Positions 47,971-61,358 of a stretch of 64,000 nt of DNA are shown here, piece by piece. This stretch comes from Nipponacmea schrenckii. Its lineage: Eukaryota; Mollusca; Gastropoda; Lottiidae. The notes below the pieces were generated by a model. The model was not told the DNA's origin, did not search any database, and saw nothing but the letters and a program-made list of their open reading frames with translations. The stretch spans positions 32,012,338-32,076,337 of the forward strand of contig CM060199.1 in the NCBI GenBank assembly GCA_030562195.1, written 5' to 3'. The first letter of the stretch is position 1. Every line of letters starts with the position of its first letter. A program made the translations under genes and the position numbers.

Positions 47971-50900
47971 TCATAATATTAAATAATTTAAAATATCAAT
48001 GGAACAGACAGCATTTTTGTCCTGACAGGATTCCAGTTGAATATTTGATGAACAAAATATCAATTGAATAATAGTATTTCTGTTAACTTGGAAAACAGAA
48101 TACCAGTTGAATTTAAGTTCAATTTCAAGACGATAGATACTTAATATATAGAATATAAGTCGTATAATCAATAGAAGGCATATCTGTTCCTTTTTTTTGG
48201 TAGACAGAATAGTATTTTAGGTAATCATTCTAAAGAATTGATATGCTTAATAGACAGATTAGAACCTGATTATTTTAAAAGCAATGACATGGATAATTAC
48301 TATCAACTGATTTCTGGAAAGATAGACAAGCAACTGCAGTTCAGTGTAAACATATATATAAAATAAATTCTTGGAATATATACTGACTGCTTTTCACTTC
48401 TATAAGCCAAACATTTCCTACAAAATAGCGATGACCATCTTTTTACGCCAACATTTAGTATGACGGTCAATTTGTCAAGAGTTATAGGTAAATGATTTTT
48501 CTTGATTTTTTATTTAAATTCATCCTCGGGTCAAAATCTATCTAGAAACCAGCTCTCAATCATATCCACAATGAATTCAACACCTTTTTAAGAACAAGGG
48601 CAATAACTCATAGTAAACAATTTTCTATTGGTCAGATTTTCAATAGGTTTTATTAATGTATTGGCGTATAAAAAAGCGGTGTGCTTGGATAGGCGTTATT
48701 GCGTGGTATAACGCCATGTTGCCGTGGGTTGAGATCTTGGTTGGCGTTTGGAAGTCCATGACCATGATGGCTGAATATCGTCTAAATGTTGATTAAATTG
48801 TTTAAAACAATGATATGTATATATATTCTATCATATTGGCTGTATGTTGGTGTGAAGTTTTTCTTGACAAAGACATTTTATTTCTAATTGTTCAATGTTT
48901 AAGAGGTAGGGTATGATTAAGTTTAGATATAATGGATCGTTGAGGTAATTTCATGTCTACATTACCATACGTTTATGTCATAATTAGCTTAATTATCACG
49001 ACTAATGAACACACAGCACATGGGCTTTCTCCTAATAGAAGATGATATTCACAAGTTTTGTCCGTTTTTAATTACAACCCTATATAACCATGTGATATGT
49101 CAAACATTAACGAGCATAATAAACCTTCACAGAGATCTTGCGACATCTTGGGATGTATGTTAATTTTCTGCTTAACACAATACATAAGATGATATCACAT
49201 GAAATGAAATTAAAGTTTAACGTGCTTCATTTATGCATCTCAAAGTGTTATTGACATGTATATTTTCACCCACACTGGACACAAATATCTCGAGTTCAAC
49301 TTTTAGTATAGGAGACTCGTCTTACGGAATATTATGTTTTTACGATTCTGAAAATGTTTATACATCAAATAAATATTATTTCAAATGGAAATAAAACCAA
49401 TTATTGGGAAATGTTTTGGTATCATTACCAAAGAATATTTATCATGTTTCTTCAATTAAAAACTAATAAATGTCACTAGGTGTTGATAAAATATCATTTC
49501 TTGTAATTGATAAGCAAACCGTGGTCAGAATACTCATCATTTATTATTCCCCGTTTTCAGACTTTGATATGATAGACACTTCAAATAATTCAAGTACCTA
49601 TTTAACGCACATGTTTTTCTCTCTTGAATAACTTCTATATTATTTTTTATTTGTAGAAAAGGAAGACGAATTCTAGTTCTAGAATTTACAAGTCGGATTA
49701 TAGTGTTTATATTGTGACGTTTAATACAATTATTTGCAATATAAAACAAAATCATTTCTTTCGTCCATAATAATTTTAGTTTGAGACCAATCGACATGGT
49801 CTACAAAGCGACATCAGAGAATAATTTACGCATACCTGAGATATTCTTTTTAATTTTCATTCAATAATTGATAATAAAATGTAAATAATTTAAAATGTGT
49901 ACTTTAGTTTCCGAAAAAACATAGCGACGGTTAATGTTTGCGTAAACCTTTAAAATTTTAGTGTTCGAAAACTAAACTTCAAGAAACTTGAAGTTAAACC
50001 TTTCAGATAAGTCAGACTTATTTCTCTTTATTTTGGTGTGTTTAGCTTTCATAAATTTAAACAGACTGTCACTTTCAATAAATTATAATGATATTGGTGG
50101 CAAAGATATGATAAAACGTTTAAAGCCATAATGGCTATTTCGAAGATGATATTTGATATATGATTTACATTGTTAATTATCTTAAAACTACCCTGTTCAT
50201 AATCGTAAGCTGTCCTTTATGGTTGTAACATTTTTTTAGGAGAGTACCTATAGCTTCTATTCGCAATATTTCTGAAATAGTATGGTGTAGTACGTTGTAT
50301 TATATTTAATATTTCAGATAAACAGAGGGGTCACAAGATTGTAAGTAGATGCTTTACTTGTCCACTATTATCGCAGCTGTAAAAGGCTATAAATCGAACT
50401 TTGAACAATTAATATTCAGGATGCATCGTAAATAATTGTTTTTGATGATGACCGAAATTACCTCAGCGACTCAAACAATGTATTTAACGCCTTTCATCGA
50501 ACAAAACTGACTCTAAAAATATGAAATAACAGTCACGGATGTATAGATATCTAAGCTCTAAGCGTTGTTAATTAGGGAAACAGAAATAAAAACAATTTCA
50601 ACAAACCTTTTGCCAATCTTGATCTTGTCTTCTGGTAGACATTTTGATTCCTCTTCAATGTAAATGTATAGCTTCTTTCTTAGATAAAAGTTTGTTGATT
50701 ACTAGATGTAAAGTGAGGAAATATGGAAGGGTAGAGCTACTTAAAAGCAGTCCAAATTACCTCTATTGACTATAATTAGTGGCTATGCAATATCATTGGT
50801 TAACGGAAAGTTACAAAACAAAAAAAAAACAAAAAAAACCCTCATTAAGTTATCAAAATAATTACCGTGCTAAAAGTAGCTGTTCAAGTGTTGCCCATCA

Positions 50901-52506
50901 TACATGTTTCTATTTGGTGTGGGCGTTCATTCATTCAGAAAAACTTGGAGAAAATAATCAGAAAATTATATGGCAAATTCATGTTCTAACAACTCATTCT
51001 TTTCATTCATGAAATTCACACCAATGGGGGTGACTACGCTTGGACTATTAAACACATTCAACTTCTTCCGGTGGGGGAATCAAAACTGAATATCTCGTTA
51101 GAGGTAAATATCAGGGTTAAAAAACAACAGAAAATCGTCCATATACAATAACAAGTTTGCTATGTACATTGAATTTACATTATTGAACAATTAGTCCTTC
51201 GAGAACCCCTGGTAATTCTTACAAATACATTAATCTGGAAAACTTACCATTGACAAGAAGCTTATGAATGAATTGTCATTAACAAATGATGTGAAGAAAG
51301 GATGTTAGGAGAAGCCTCTCATTAAAATTATCACACAGAATTATCGAAAATTTCTCTTAATAATGATCAAAATAGTACCGTATTGATCGGAATAGACTTT
51401 GATATATACAAATACTTGATTCTTAAACTTTGTGATGAGTGTCTATTTTAAATCTCATTGTTGACATCGCTGAGCGGTCGAAATAAGTTGATCGCAATTG
51501 TCAGTCGATCTGTTTGTCATAAACAAGTTTCGCGCACAAAATTGAACCTACCCATCCATTCTTTAATCGTCTACGAAATGAAAATCACCGATTTGCTACG
51601 AATTGCGATGTACCATTTGTAATGGATCGCACAAAGTAGGTACCTTCCTTTACCTTACAACCGTTAATATGAACAACAGGATGCTTCTTGTCCATTTCAT
51701 TTTTCAACCTATTCCATCGACATGTCTCTGAACACAAAAAACAACTGTTAGCCCCACAAGAATATCCTCCCTTTGGATAAAATTTAATATAGATGAAGCT
51801 ATATGCATTGATCTATTCAAAGAAAGGTATACTTTTTATTCACTGATCAGATACACAAAATGATATACATTTTAATAATTGTTATAGATATTTAAACTAT
51901 GGATATAAATTTTATAAAGTATATCGACCCATAAAATCGCGTATAAAAATAAGAATAGTAACTTTTGTTGTAGAAATATCTAAAGTTATATAAAATGAAT
52001 GATGGATTCGTTAAAATAGAAATTATTGGATAGTCTGTAATCGAGTACCACCCAGGTTCCTAAACTTGTACCAAATGAAAAATTATTGAAAAGAGTAAAA
52101 TTGTCTATTTTGGTACTGAATGCATTTGCGAAGATTATCACATCTTTATTTAGGTTTTATTGCACTGCTACATTTTTTCTAAAAAAGGTATGGATGTTTT
52201 TCTGATTATTTTTATTTATTTATTCATTTGTTGTGATCTACAGATTTTGAAAGCGAAACGAATGCATGGCCACAATTTTCGCTTATCGGAATTTATTTTC
52301 GCCTGTGGTCCTCGCCCATGTTAAGCCGATGACAAAAGCCAAAACGAAGTATTGAACCTTCTAAATAGAATTGGAATTATAAAGTTAAAAACAGGATTTA
52401 GTTAGTTAAACTTTCGGAACAGTTTAGAACAATTTAAATGCATATTTTTCAAAAATTGTATAAAAAGTTTGAGCACTTTAACTAAGTTTGATTTGCTAGA
52501 TCTAGT
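47971..52506. other. Intergenic stretch downstream of the WxxW gene
   Basis: Mostly AT-rich with no supported gene. It holds a diverged minisatellite edge to about 48130, a dispersed AGAACAAGGGCAATAACTCA motif near 48590 shared with 32420, and AATAAA signals on the minus strand near 52150 that may end the WxxW transcript. Two weak candidate exons at 50607-50685 and 51654-51727 (-) are discussed under findings. Confidence 0.45.
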
Positions 52507-55500
52507 TTAGGCATTTGCTAATTTCAGTGAACTAAGAAAGTTGCTCGGAAGTGATCTAACTTTAGAAGGAGGACAACAGAATCTAACTTTATAATCATCA
52601 CACTTATTACCACCAGTTTGTTGATTATTTTTACAGATTAGACCAACACTAGGAGATAATAGGATTGTATCACCACCTGCTGAATGTGGTCTTCCATCAA
52701 TCAATTGAGCTTCAACATCAACTGGCTTTTCACAGATTTGACCTTTATATTGGTTTCTTAATGCTGAAAGATGTTCCCAATCACCAGTTCCTGATGGATC
52801 ATCTCGGTCATAAAATTTCGTCCATGTACATTTAGGCACTGCTACTGAAATCAAAAATGTGATTTTGCTATAGCAACGTTTATTTAAAAAAAAAACAAAA
52901 AAAAAAAAAACAATAAATCCTTTGCCCACTTGTCAAAGATTCCAGTTACGAAAACAGGTTCCATAGTAAAATGATGGGGTTCTTTAATACAAAAATATTT
53001 GAAAAATTTCATTCGCTTGGGAGAAAGAATCTCAGATCTAAATTTCTTTAACTTGTTAAGCGTTCGTGGAATCAAATGATTAGATAATTTGTTTTTAAGC
53101 ATGTATAGGTAAGATCATTAGGAGTGAACATACCTTACAATGACGTTCTTGTTATGTTAATTTTGGAGGCGTTTTATTTGCTCTAAAGGAACACTTCCTC
53201 TTAGAACTGATATAAAATATTATTTATATTATTATATAATATTATTATTATATATATTTTTCAGCTACGATGATTTAAGAATAGAATCTCTGTACTACAC
53301 GATATACCCAATAAAACTAAGTAATTATTGTAAAAGGCTGTTAAGTGTTTCAAAAAAAAGTTTAATGGATTAAAGAGGGTTTCTATCATATAGTCAACAC
53401 AAAAGATTAGTCCAATGATGAACAAATACTTATTTGGCCATGTCTTTCATTTAAATCTTTTGTTCAACCCGAGAGGAAATATACATTTAGGTCCACCCGT
53501 GAGATCATTCTCCGACAGATATATAGCTGTATGGTCTTAAATCAAAGCCCATGAATCGTTATAGTATTTGAGCTTCTTAAAGGAATAGAACGTCTCAGAA
53601 TATATTCGTCCCACAGCTAATATATGTTATTGAAAGTGACCATCATGGTTACATAACTACGCATCCCATCTTTCAATTTTGAAACAGTGTGAGAAACAAA
53701 GAGTGGGTAATTTACACTAAAACTGGAAAAAGAACAATTCTATCAATGCACGAGCACAAAATGGCAATCATCTTCCTGTCGATACACTTAAACCTTGCCG
53801 ATGATTAAAAATTGTTTGACGATGTCCAGGTCAATTCAAGAGGTCAAGGACGCGATAAACACATGAGAGTGAGAGTTACCTCCCCTTAATTTGATTCCAA
53901 CGAATTTCCACGATTCACGATTTGAAAATCGCTTAATTAATGGTAGCAATGGATTTTGTTGTAATGTTATGAAACCAATTATATCAACTAATCGATATAA
54001 ATTGTATATATATACACATATACTGTCAGTGCCAAGATGGAGCGGAATTAAAATTTCACGTTCGTTCTAGAACGTACTATTCCCTTAACAATAATAACTG
54101 TGACATATTTGGCGGAACATCGCATGCACATACTTCCAAAACATCCGACTTGCTTTGTCGACTCAAATTTTCAAATAAATCATATTGAAGATTTACTTAC
54201 CTTTTGGACAACAGAATCTAACTTTATAATCATCACACTTATTACCACCAGTTTGTTGATTATTTTTACAGATTAGACCAACACTAGGAGATAATAGGAT
54301 TGTATCACCGCCTGCTGAATGCGGTCTTCCATCAATCAATTGAGCTTCAACATCAACTGGCTTTTCACAGATTTGACCTTTATATTGGTTTCTTAAAGCT
54401 GAAAGATGTTCCCAATCACCAGTTCCTGATGGATCATCTCGATCATAAAATTTCGTCCATGTACATTCAGGCACCGCTTCTGAAATCGAAAATGTGATTT
54501 TGCTTTCGTGAGTATTGGACTAAAGCTTAATCAAAGGCCATAATACGTTTATTCAAACAACTAAAATCCTTTGCCCACTTGTCAAAATTGCATGTTCGTT
54601 CTAGGATTTACTATCCCCTTAACATTAATAACTGTGCTAGAATTTGGGGAAGATCGCATGCACATACTTCCAGAGCATCCGACTTGCTTTGTGGACTCAA
54701 ATTTTCTCCACGAACGCAAAATTTTTTATAATTTTCCTTTTTATGTATGAAAATGAACCAAAATCGATTGTCTTTTAAATCATATTGAAGATTTACTTAC
54801 CTTTTGGACAACAGAATCTAACTTTATAATCATCACACTTATTACCACCAGTTTGTTGATTATTTTTACAGATTAGACCAACACTAGGAGATAATAGGAT
54901 TGTATCACCACCTGCTGAATGTGGTCTTCCATCAATCAATTGAGCTTCAACATCAACTGGCTTTTCACAGATTTGACCTTTATATTGGTTTCTTAAAGCT
55001 GAAAGATGTTCCCAATCACCTGTTCCTGATGGATCATCTCGATCATAAAATTTCGTCCATGTACATTCAGGCACCGCAACTGAAATGAAAAATCACTTAA
55101 TGGGTGCATTTAACGTATTATAATTAATTACTTGATGTTTTAGATTTATCGGATTATAGAGAGATTTTGTTGTATAGTTTTGACACCAAAATTAAGTCCA
55201 CTGAAGAATATATACTGTTAGTAGCCAAGATTAAGCGAAATGAAAACATTCTAGGATATACTTATTCCTTTAACAATAATAACTGTGCTAGAATTGGCAT
55301 AACATCTCATGCACATACTATATTTTTCGACTGCAATGTTCATCCTCTCGAGCAAAACAAATCTGTTAATGTTCCTGTTTTGGTATGAAAATGAACCCAA
55401 ATCGATTAAGTTTTAAATCATATTGAAGATTTTCTTACCTTTTGGGCAACAGAATCTAACTTTATAATCATCACACTTATTACCACCAGTTTGTTGATTA

Positions 55501-58500
55501 TTTTTACAGATTAGACCAACACTAGGAGATAATAGGATTGTATCACCACCTGCTGAATGTGGTCTTCCATCAATCAATTGAGCTTCAACATCAACTGGCT
55601 TTTCACAGATTTGACCTTTATATTGGTTTCTTAAAGCTGAAAGATGTTCCCAATCACCTGTTCCTGATGGATCATCTCGATCATAAAATTTCGTCCATGT
55701 ACATTCAGGCACCGCAACTGAAATGAAAAATCGCTTAATGGGTGCATTTAACGTATTATAATTAATTACTTGATGTTTTAGATTTATCGGATTATAGAGA
55801 GATTTTGTTGTATAGTTTTGACACCAAAATTAAGTCCACTGAAGAATATATACTGTTAGTAGCCAAGATTAAGCGAAATGAAAACATTCTAGGATATACT
55901 TATTCCTTTAACAATAATAACTGTGCTAGAATTGGCATAACATCTCATGCACATACTATATTTTTCGACTGCAATGTTCATCCTCTCGAGCAAAACAAAT
56001 CTGTTAATGTTCCTGTTTTGGTATGAAAATGAACCCAAATCGATTAAGTTTTAAATCATATTGAAGATTTTCTTACCTTTTGGGCAACAGAATCTAACTT
56101 TATAATCATCACACTTATTACCACCAGTTTGTTGATTATTTTTACAGATTAGACCAACACTAGGAGATAATAGGATTGTATCACCACCTGCTGAATGTGG
56201 TCTTCCATCAATCAATTGAGCTTCAACATCAACTGGCTTTTCACAGATTTGACCTTTATATTGGTTTCTTAAAGCTGAAAGATGTTCCCAATCACCAGTT
56301 CCTGATGGATTATCTCGATCATAAAATTTCGTCCATGTACATTCAGGTTTTGCTGAAAGAGGCAAAAAAAAAAAAACCGTAAATAAATATTGCGATGAAC
56401 ACAATCTGTGCATGAGTCTATGATTTTAGACATACCTCTTGGATTAGTATGAATTAGTATGTTGATCTAGTATACAGTGGAACGTTACTATTTAAACTAT
56501 ATGTTAAGCACCTCGCCCTTCATATTATTAATTGCATTATATACATATAAACCATACATTCCGGTGGTTAATAGAAAAACATTATATTTATTTTGTCGAT
56601 GAGCAACCACTTGAAACAATTTCACAGATATTAAAATCTTATGTCAGTTGTTAAGGACTCACGAGGATTACAGCAGAAGCGAACTTCATAATCTTCACAT
56701 TGGTTATCAGATTGTTGATTATTTATACAGGACAATCCAGAAGTCGGGGTCACAGATATAACTTCATTTACAGCAGAAATCGGTCGACCATCTGTTAGCC
56801 TAACATCGATGGCTGTTGGACGATCACAAATTTGATTTGGGAATTCTGTTTTTAGGATGTCCAATGATTCAAACTCTCCAATACCTACAGGATCATCTCT
56901 GTCAAACCACTTGGTCCAGTGTTGACATTCATCAATGGCTAGAATTTAAAATAACGTCTGTTTCATCTTCTCGGTACAAAGTTTTTATTCCTGTCTCCCG
57001 AGTTTATATAGAACAGAAAAGTGGTATCATATGTATTATTGAATGTAATTTCAAATCTGGTTTTTATCGCTGTTCGATGCTTACAAATATTTAAGTTGAA
57101 TAGTTTTTATATAATAAGGCTAACTGGTATAGTATTATTGTAAAGCTTGGCGGTATAGTATGTATGTAGTAAAACTCACTGAAATGGTAATTTTATTAGA
57201 TGGTGTATATCTTGTCAAGTTAAGTAGTATAGTATCTATATTGTAAAGCCATTGTATATATATGAAGATTTCTATATAGTGAAGCTAACTGGCATTTATA
57301 TATTGTGAAGGTAACTGGTACATGAGTAGACAGTAAAGCTAAATAAATTAGTATGAATATGGTGAAGTTTATATAGGTATTTAAATGAATAGTATGTAGA
57401 TGGTGAAGGTAAATGGTATAGTATGTATATTCAGAGGCTAACTGGGATGTACATATATATAGTTAAGCTAATTGGTATCTTAGTAATATCTTCGAATTAT
57501 AACTTCAAAATTATTCATCTAAAGCAAATAATATGGTTTAGTATGTATACTGTAAACAAAGCTGATATAGTATGCATAAAGATAAATTGTATTGTATGTA
57601 TACAAGCAAGAGGATGAAGCATAAAGATAAATGGTATTGTATGTATACAAGCAAGAGGATATAGTATGTATAAAGATACATGGTATAGTATGTATTATGT
57701 AAAGATAAATGAAATATCATGTATGCATCAAAACTGGTATATGGTGAGGCCGACTTACATAATATAACTGGTGTAACATGCATAATATCGGAAATCTAAA
57801 TGATATTATGCCTATAACGATCTAATTCATTGCAGTTTCATTGGTGAAGAAAAAAAAACAACTTTAAAATTCTTCCTTATATTATAGGGCCTACATAAAT
57901 TAATATGTTTTTTTCTCATTCATGTCAATACCTAGGGAATAATTATTGCTTTATGGACATTCTTTTTCTTGTTACCTTTTTCAAAAATATTTCCAATAAC
58001 CCTCAGTTTTAAGTAAAATGTTAGTAATAATATATTATAATATAATAGTAAATAATTATGTAGGTTAGTATTGTGACATACATGTTAAGGCAGTATAATA
58101 TGAGACAAAATAGAAAATATGTATATTATATGATAATACATTTTTAGCCACAAGTCAGTGGTCACATTGTAGAGTTAAATTGCTGTATGAAACCCCTTTT
58201 ACAATGGGTATTCATAAATATTTGGGAGATTCTGTTGAAATATCTAGATAAAATGTTTTTATTCGTGTCGATAAAAAAATGAATAGAGTAATGTTAATAG
58301 TATATTTTAAAAGCTCAGTAGATTTTTAGATCTTCAAAAAATATGTAAAATTTCGTCAAAAGTAGACTAAACGTTATCTATTACAGAGCCCAGATTAAGG
58401 TACACGTTGCATTAGCTACAGAAAGTCGTTAGCTTTTCTTTTGAAATAATTCAAGGTATGGAGTTCCTTTAATACACAGGCGACTACAAATAATCATTTC

Positions 58501-60132
58501 TTACTTACACCAGTATGTCAACAATTTCACATTTAATGGTAAAACATGGGCAAACAACTCGCTCCTTCGTACGCAGAATAGAAACGTGAGGTATTACCCA
58601 TTTGCCCCACTTTTTTACGTGCGCTTTTTGGATGACTTTTATATGGTATGGGAATTACTCTTTGAATAAGTTTTGACAATTCTTAGAAATTCTCAACACC
58701 ACCCGTTCATCAAGCTAACGGCCAAAGAAACTGACACTCATCGACTTTTGTATAAGAGCACTTTCATTCAAAACACACATTTTCTAGTATAAGTCACAAG
58801 CTTTACGATTTCGCCGAATTTGCACAGAATCTTCTGATTTCGACCAAGCTTGTTCGATTGTTTTCTCATAGCTGAAAGATTGTGGGTACTCCAAATGATT
58901 TTTATTAATAATGATAATCTCAATTTAGCACAGATAGTAGCTAAACATAGACAAAGTAGATGCATGTATGTCAGGTAGATGCAAATATCAGAAAACTAAT
59001 TATTTTTCTAACATGTGAAATGCTCCAAACAAAACTTAGGAATAATTTACGCACTTGTTTTAATTGTTCAAGACAAGCCTGTTTCTAATAATTTCACGAC
59101 CATTTACTTGACGATCTCACCATAACCCCATATTGGGCTGTCGAAGGAAAGACTACCAAATTCCGCCAATCTTGGGAAGCCCATTCGATTGAGACGTTAA
59201 ATACCAATATTTAACATAATACAGGCATAGCACCCTTTGTCGTATAGTTCAATACAACCAGTAATAAAGCAAACAAGAGAAATTGCTCTATGTCTATAAC
59301 TATAAATGATAGTCAAAATATTTAAAAAATTAAAACTTAAATGACAATATTTTTCATAGCAAAATAAAATCACTCTGTACATAGCAGTTGCTATACTTTC
59401 CATTGAGCGAGTTATTATTTTTGCTAATTTCAAATGAAAAAAAGAAAGAAAAATATCCAGCAGGTCCAGACCCTTTATCCAATATTTTAAATAAAGTATT
59501 TGTTCCATCCAGGACTGTACGTCTGGCAGAATTTATCCCTCCTTCCCCGAAATCAAAATCTGTTTGCAAAGGGCTCTATCATGCGTATGTGTTGGTAATG
59601 TTAATTCGTAAACATTGCAACAATAGCACAATTATTAATTGCTACAAGAAATTCTTCTTAGGCATGAACTATAGATAGGACGCCCATGGCAACACACATA
59701 ACCTATTTCGTAGAGTCCAGTGTAGATCTTATATAGGTCTATCATCGACATCAAATTAATTCGAGTCCAGCATACCTTGTTCAGAAAGTCAGTAACCATT
59801 TAGTACAATGCGATCTTTGTTGGTATCCATCAATGACCACCAGTATTGTTTTTTATCTGAACTGTGTTTAACTCGCCATTCAGTTTAACAGAAACGGTAG
59901 TAGATTACCGAATTCTATCTCAAAATGGCTGTTAAAACTTGAAGTTGATTTTCGCCATTTCTTCCAATATAACAAGACAATTTTGAAAGTATTTGATAGT
60001 AACCATGAATAAGGCAATAGTCATTTTAAGCCACAATGGAATTTAAAAAAAAATATATAACAAACCTTGAAATCCATCGTTAAGACTTGCTAAAAGACAA
60101 AGAATAATCACAGAGAAAAGTAAATGGCACAT
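52507..60132 (-). CDS. Secreted multi-WxxW-domain protein, 7 coding exons
   Basis: Model exons: 60132-60066 (signal peptide, 22 codons plus 1 base), 56938-56663 (A), 56352-56077 (B), 55717-55439 (C), 55079-54801 (D), 54479-54201 (E) and 52844-52507 (F, stop TAA). All introns are phase 1 with GT-AG ends, so any domain exon can be added or skipped in frame. The sum is 1794 nt, 597 residues. Exon 1 encodes MCHLLFSVIILCLLA, a signal peptide. Each other exon is one WxxW domain (Pfam Mucin2_WxxW, known from CILP and gel-forming mucins) with six cysteines. Domain A has the canonical WTKWFDRDDP; B-F read WTKFYDRDDP or WTKFYDRDNP and are almost identical. The C-terminal tail after F is short (RSLPSNFLSSLKLANA). 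Mucins and CILP suggest an extracellular matrix or mucus role; this is an inference. Confidence 0.88.
53110..54200 (-). other. Intron between WxxW exons E and F
   Basis: The long intron before the last domain exon. Its part nearest exon E (54010-54190) resembles the introns at 54590-54790 and 55230-55430 (TTCGTTCTAG, AACAATAATAACTGTG, CGCATGCACATACTTCCA), showing that intron sequence was duplicated along with exons. Confidence 0.7.
54201..56352 (-). repeat. Tandem array of duplicated WxxW exon-plus-intron units
   Basis: Exon starts lie at 54479, 55079, 55717 and 56352, giving spacings of 600, 638 and 635 bases. Introns 55081-55438 and 55719-56076 differ by a single visible base. Exons B-E are nearly identical at the nucleotide level, including third positions, so the copies are very young or homogenised. 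The unit nearest exon E is more diverged and slightly shorter. Confidence 0.92.
56940..60065 (-). other. Intron 1 of the WxxW gene
   Basis: It separates the signal-peptide exon from domain exon A and is 3127 bp. It contains the TATAGTATGTAT-rich repeat at 57110-57780. The remainder is AT-rich. An open stretch near 59450-59570 (-) is discussed under findings. Confidence 0.7.
57110..57780. repeat. Degenerate GGTATAGTATGTAT repeat
   Basis: About 15 variants of GGTATAGTATGTATATGGTG plus AAGCTAACT occur at roughly 35-45-base spacing. The last copies (57590-57680) are the most regular. Open frames on the minus strand (YIQYHLSL repeats) are by-products. Confidence 0.75.
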
Positions 60133-60180
60133 TCTTCTGATTTTTTCTCAAGTACTTCCCCCAAACACTAAAATTCGACG

Positions 60181-60187
60181 CTTTATA
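60181..60187 (-). promoter_or_regulatory. TATA box of the WxxW gene
   Basis: The minus strand reads TATAAAG, 49 bases upstream of the ATG at 60132, which would place transcription start about 20-25 bases before the ATG. Confidence 0.55.
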
Positions 60188-60189
60188 CC

Positions 60190-61190
60190 CAATTTTGTAA
60201 TTTAGATCATAAACAAGATAACAGTTTGAATAACACCCTTAAACGAATCCGGTTTTTATTAGAGTGTAACAAATAGTCCTCAAGCAAAAATATGAATAAT
60301 CTATACTTAAGTTAATGCTTATAAATAAGACATTGTCTTCTATCTTTTGAAGACGTTCCTTCAATATTTAAAATGTAGTATATAAGAGTAGAGAGACTAT
60401 GTTGATAGACATCAGTAGATGTTTTGCTCTAAAGTTAATTATAATCGACAAATATTGGACTGGACCTTTAAAAATTAATTCTTTCAGATTATGCTATTGC
60501 GTTGTTTTGAAATTTACACCCTAATGGCAGAATATAATGATGTGGTTTTCTACATTTAGGAATGAAAATGGGGAACAATTTATGTCACGTGCGCAATTTA
60601 ATGAAAATAGGTCAGTTGATTGTCAAGGCAGCCAGCAAAATCATATATAAACTAGTCCAGACATAAAATACACTTATACAATATTTTATGTATTACTAGA
60701 TTTAAAGTATCGGTTCTGATGTCGCTTTTCAATCAAATTAATGAAATCTGTGTATTCCCACATGTTTTATATAAGACATTATCTTCAATTCAATTGCTTA
60801 TTGATTGATTTAAGAACAAAACATATCCAAATTTATTCATTTAAACATCTTGATGTTTTTAAGAAACAAAGATTAAATTCACTCGACAACTGTTCAGCAT
60901 GAAGAGAGTGTAGAAAGGAAAAAGTTCAGAATTCTAAGATTAGGTCAATTGTAAAATATTGTCGTTTAATGCTTTTTCTGCTTAGATATGTGAATTAATT
61001 CTCGTAACATGTTAAACATTTTAAATTGAAACAAAATAGCATCTGAACGTCCATACTATAAAAGAGGAACGAACATGACGCAGAGAATAAACACCTAAAA
61101 GGATATCAATAATACAGCATTATTGCGAACATTTGTATAATTATGATTATGTATAATATATAAAATATAATTATACAAATATATATTTTT
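60190..61190. other. Non-coding stretch upstream of the WxxW gene
   Basis: AT-rich, no feature supported. It lies between the two signal-peptide exons and may hold regulatory sequence. Confidence 0.4.
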
Positions 61191-61229
61191 ATGCTATTCA
61201 ATTTACACAAATAAAAAAGATATACAAAC

Positions 61230-61296
61230 CTGAACGTCCATATGAAATATGTAGAATATAGAAGAAACACAGGATAGTCACCTTTAAAGATGCCAT
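61230..61296 (-). CDS. Second signal-peptide exon (alternative first exon or paralogue start)
   Basis: ATG at 61296, then 22 codons plus one base to a GTTTGT donor at 61229. Length (67 nt), phase (1) and donor are the same as in exon 1 of the WxxW gene (60132-60066). It encodes MASLKVTILCFFYILHISYG, a signal-peptide-like sequence. The VTILCFF stretch resembles SVIILCLL of the WxxW signal peptide, so the exons look paralogous. No following exon exists between here and 60132, so it could splice to WxxW exon A at 56938 as an alternative start or be an orphan of a lost tandem paralogue. A TATA box lies at 61359-61366. Confidence 0.6.
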
Positions 61297-61358
61297 TTCT
61301 AACAATCAGATGTTATAACGTTACCTTGAACGTATGAATGTAAGATTTCAAAAGTTGT

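Noticed and set aside
48675..48790. Possible tRNA-like SINE head (GTGGGTTGAGATCTTGG near 48722).
   Set aside because: The B-box match is poor and no body or tail matches the other SINEs.
55167..56026. Identical 73-residue plus-strand frames at 55167-55388 and 55805-56026.
   Set aside because: They lie in the duplicated introns of the WxxW gene and are duplicated with them; no independent support.
54300..56382. Series of about 62-residue plus-strand frames (MYHHLLNVVFHQSIELQHQ type).
   Set aside because: Antisense shadows of the WxxW exons.
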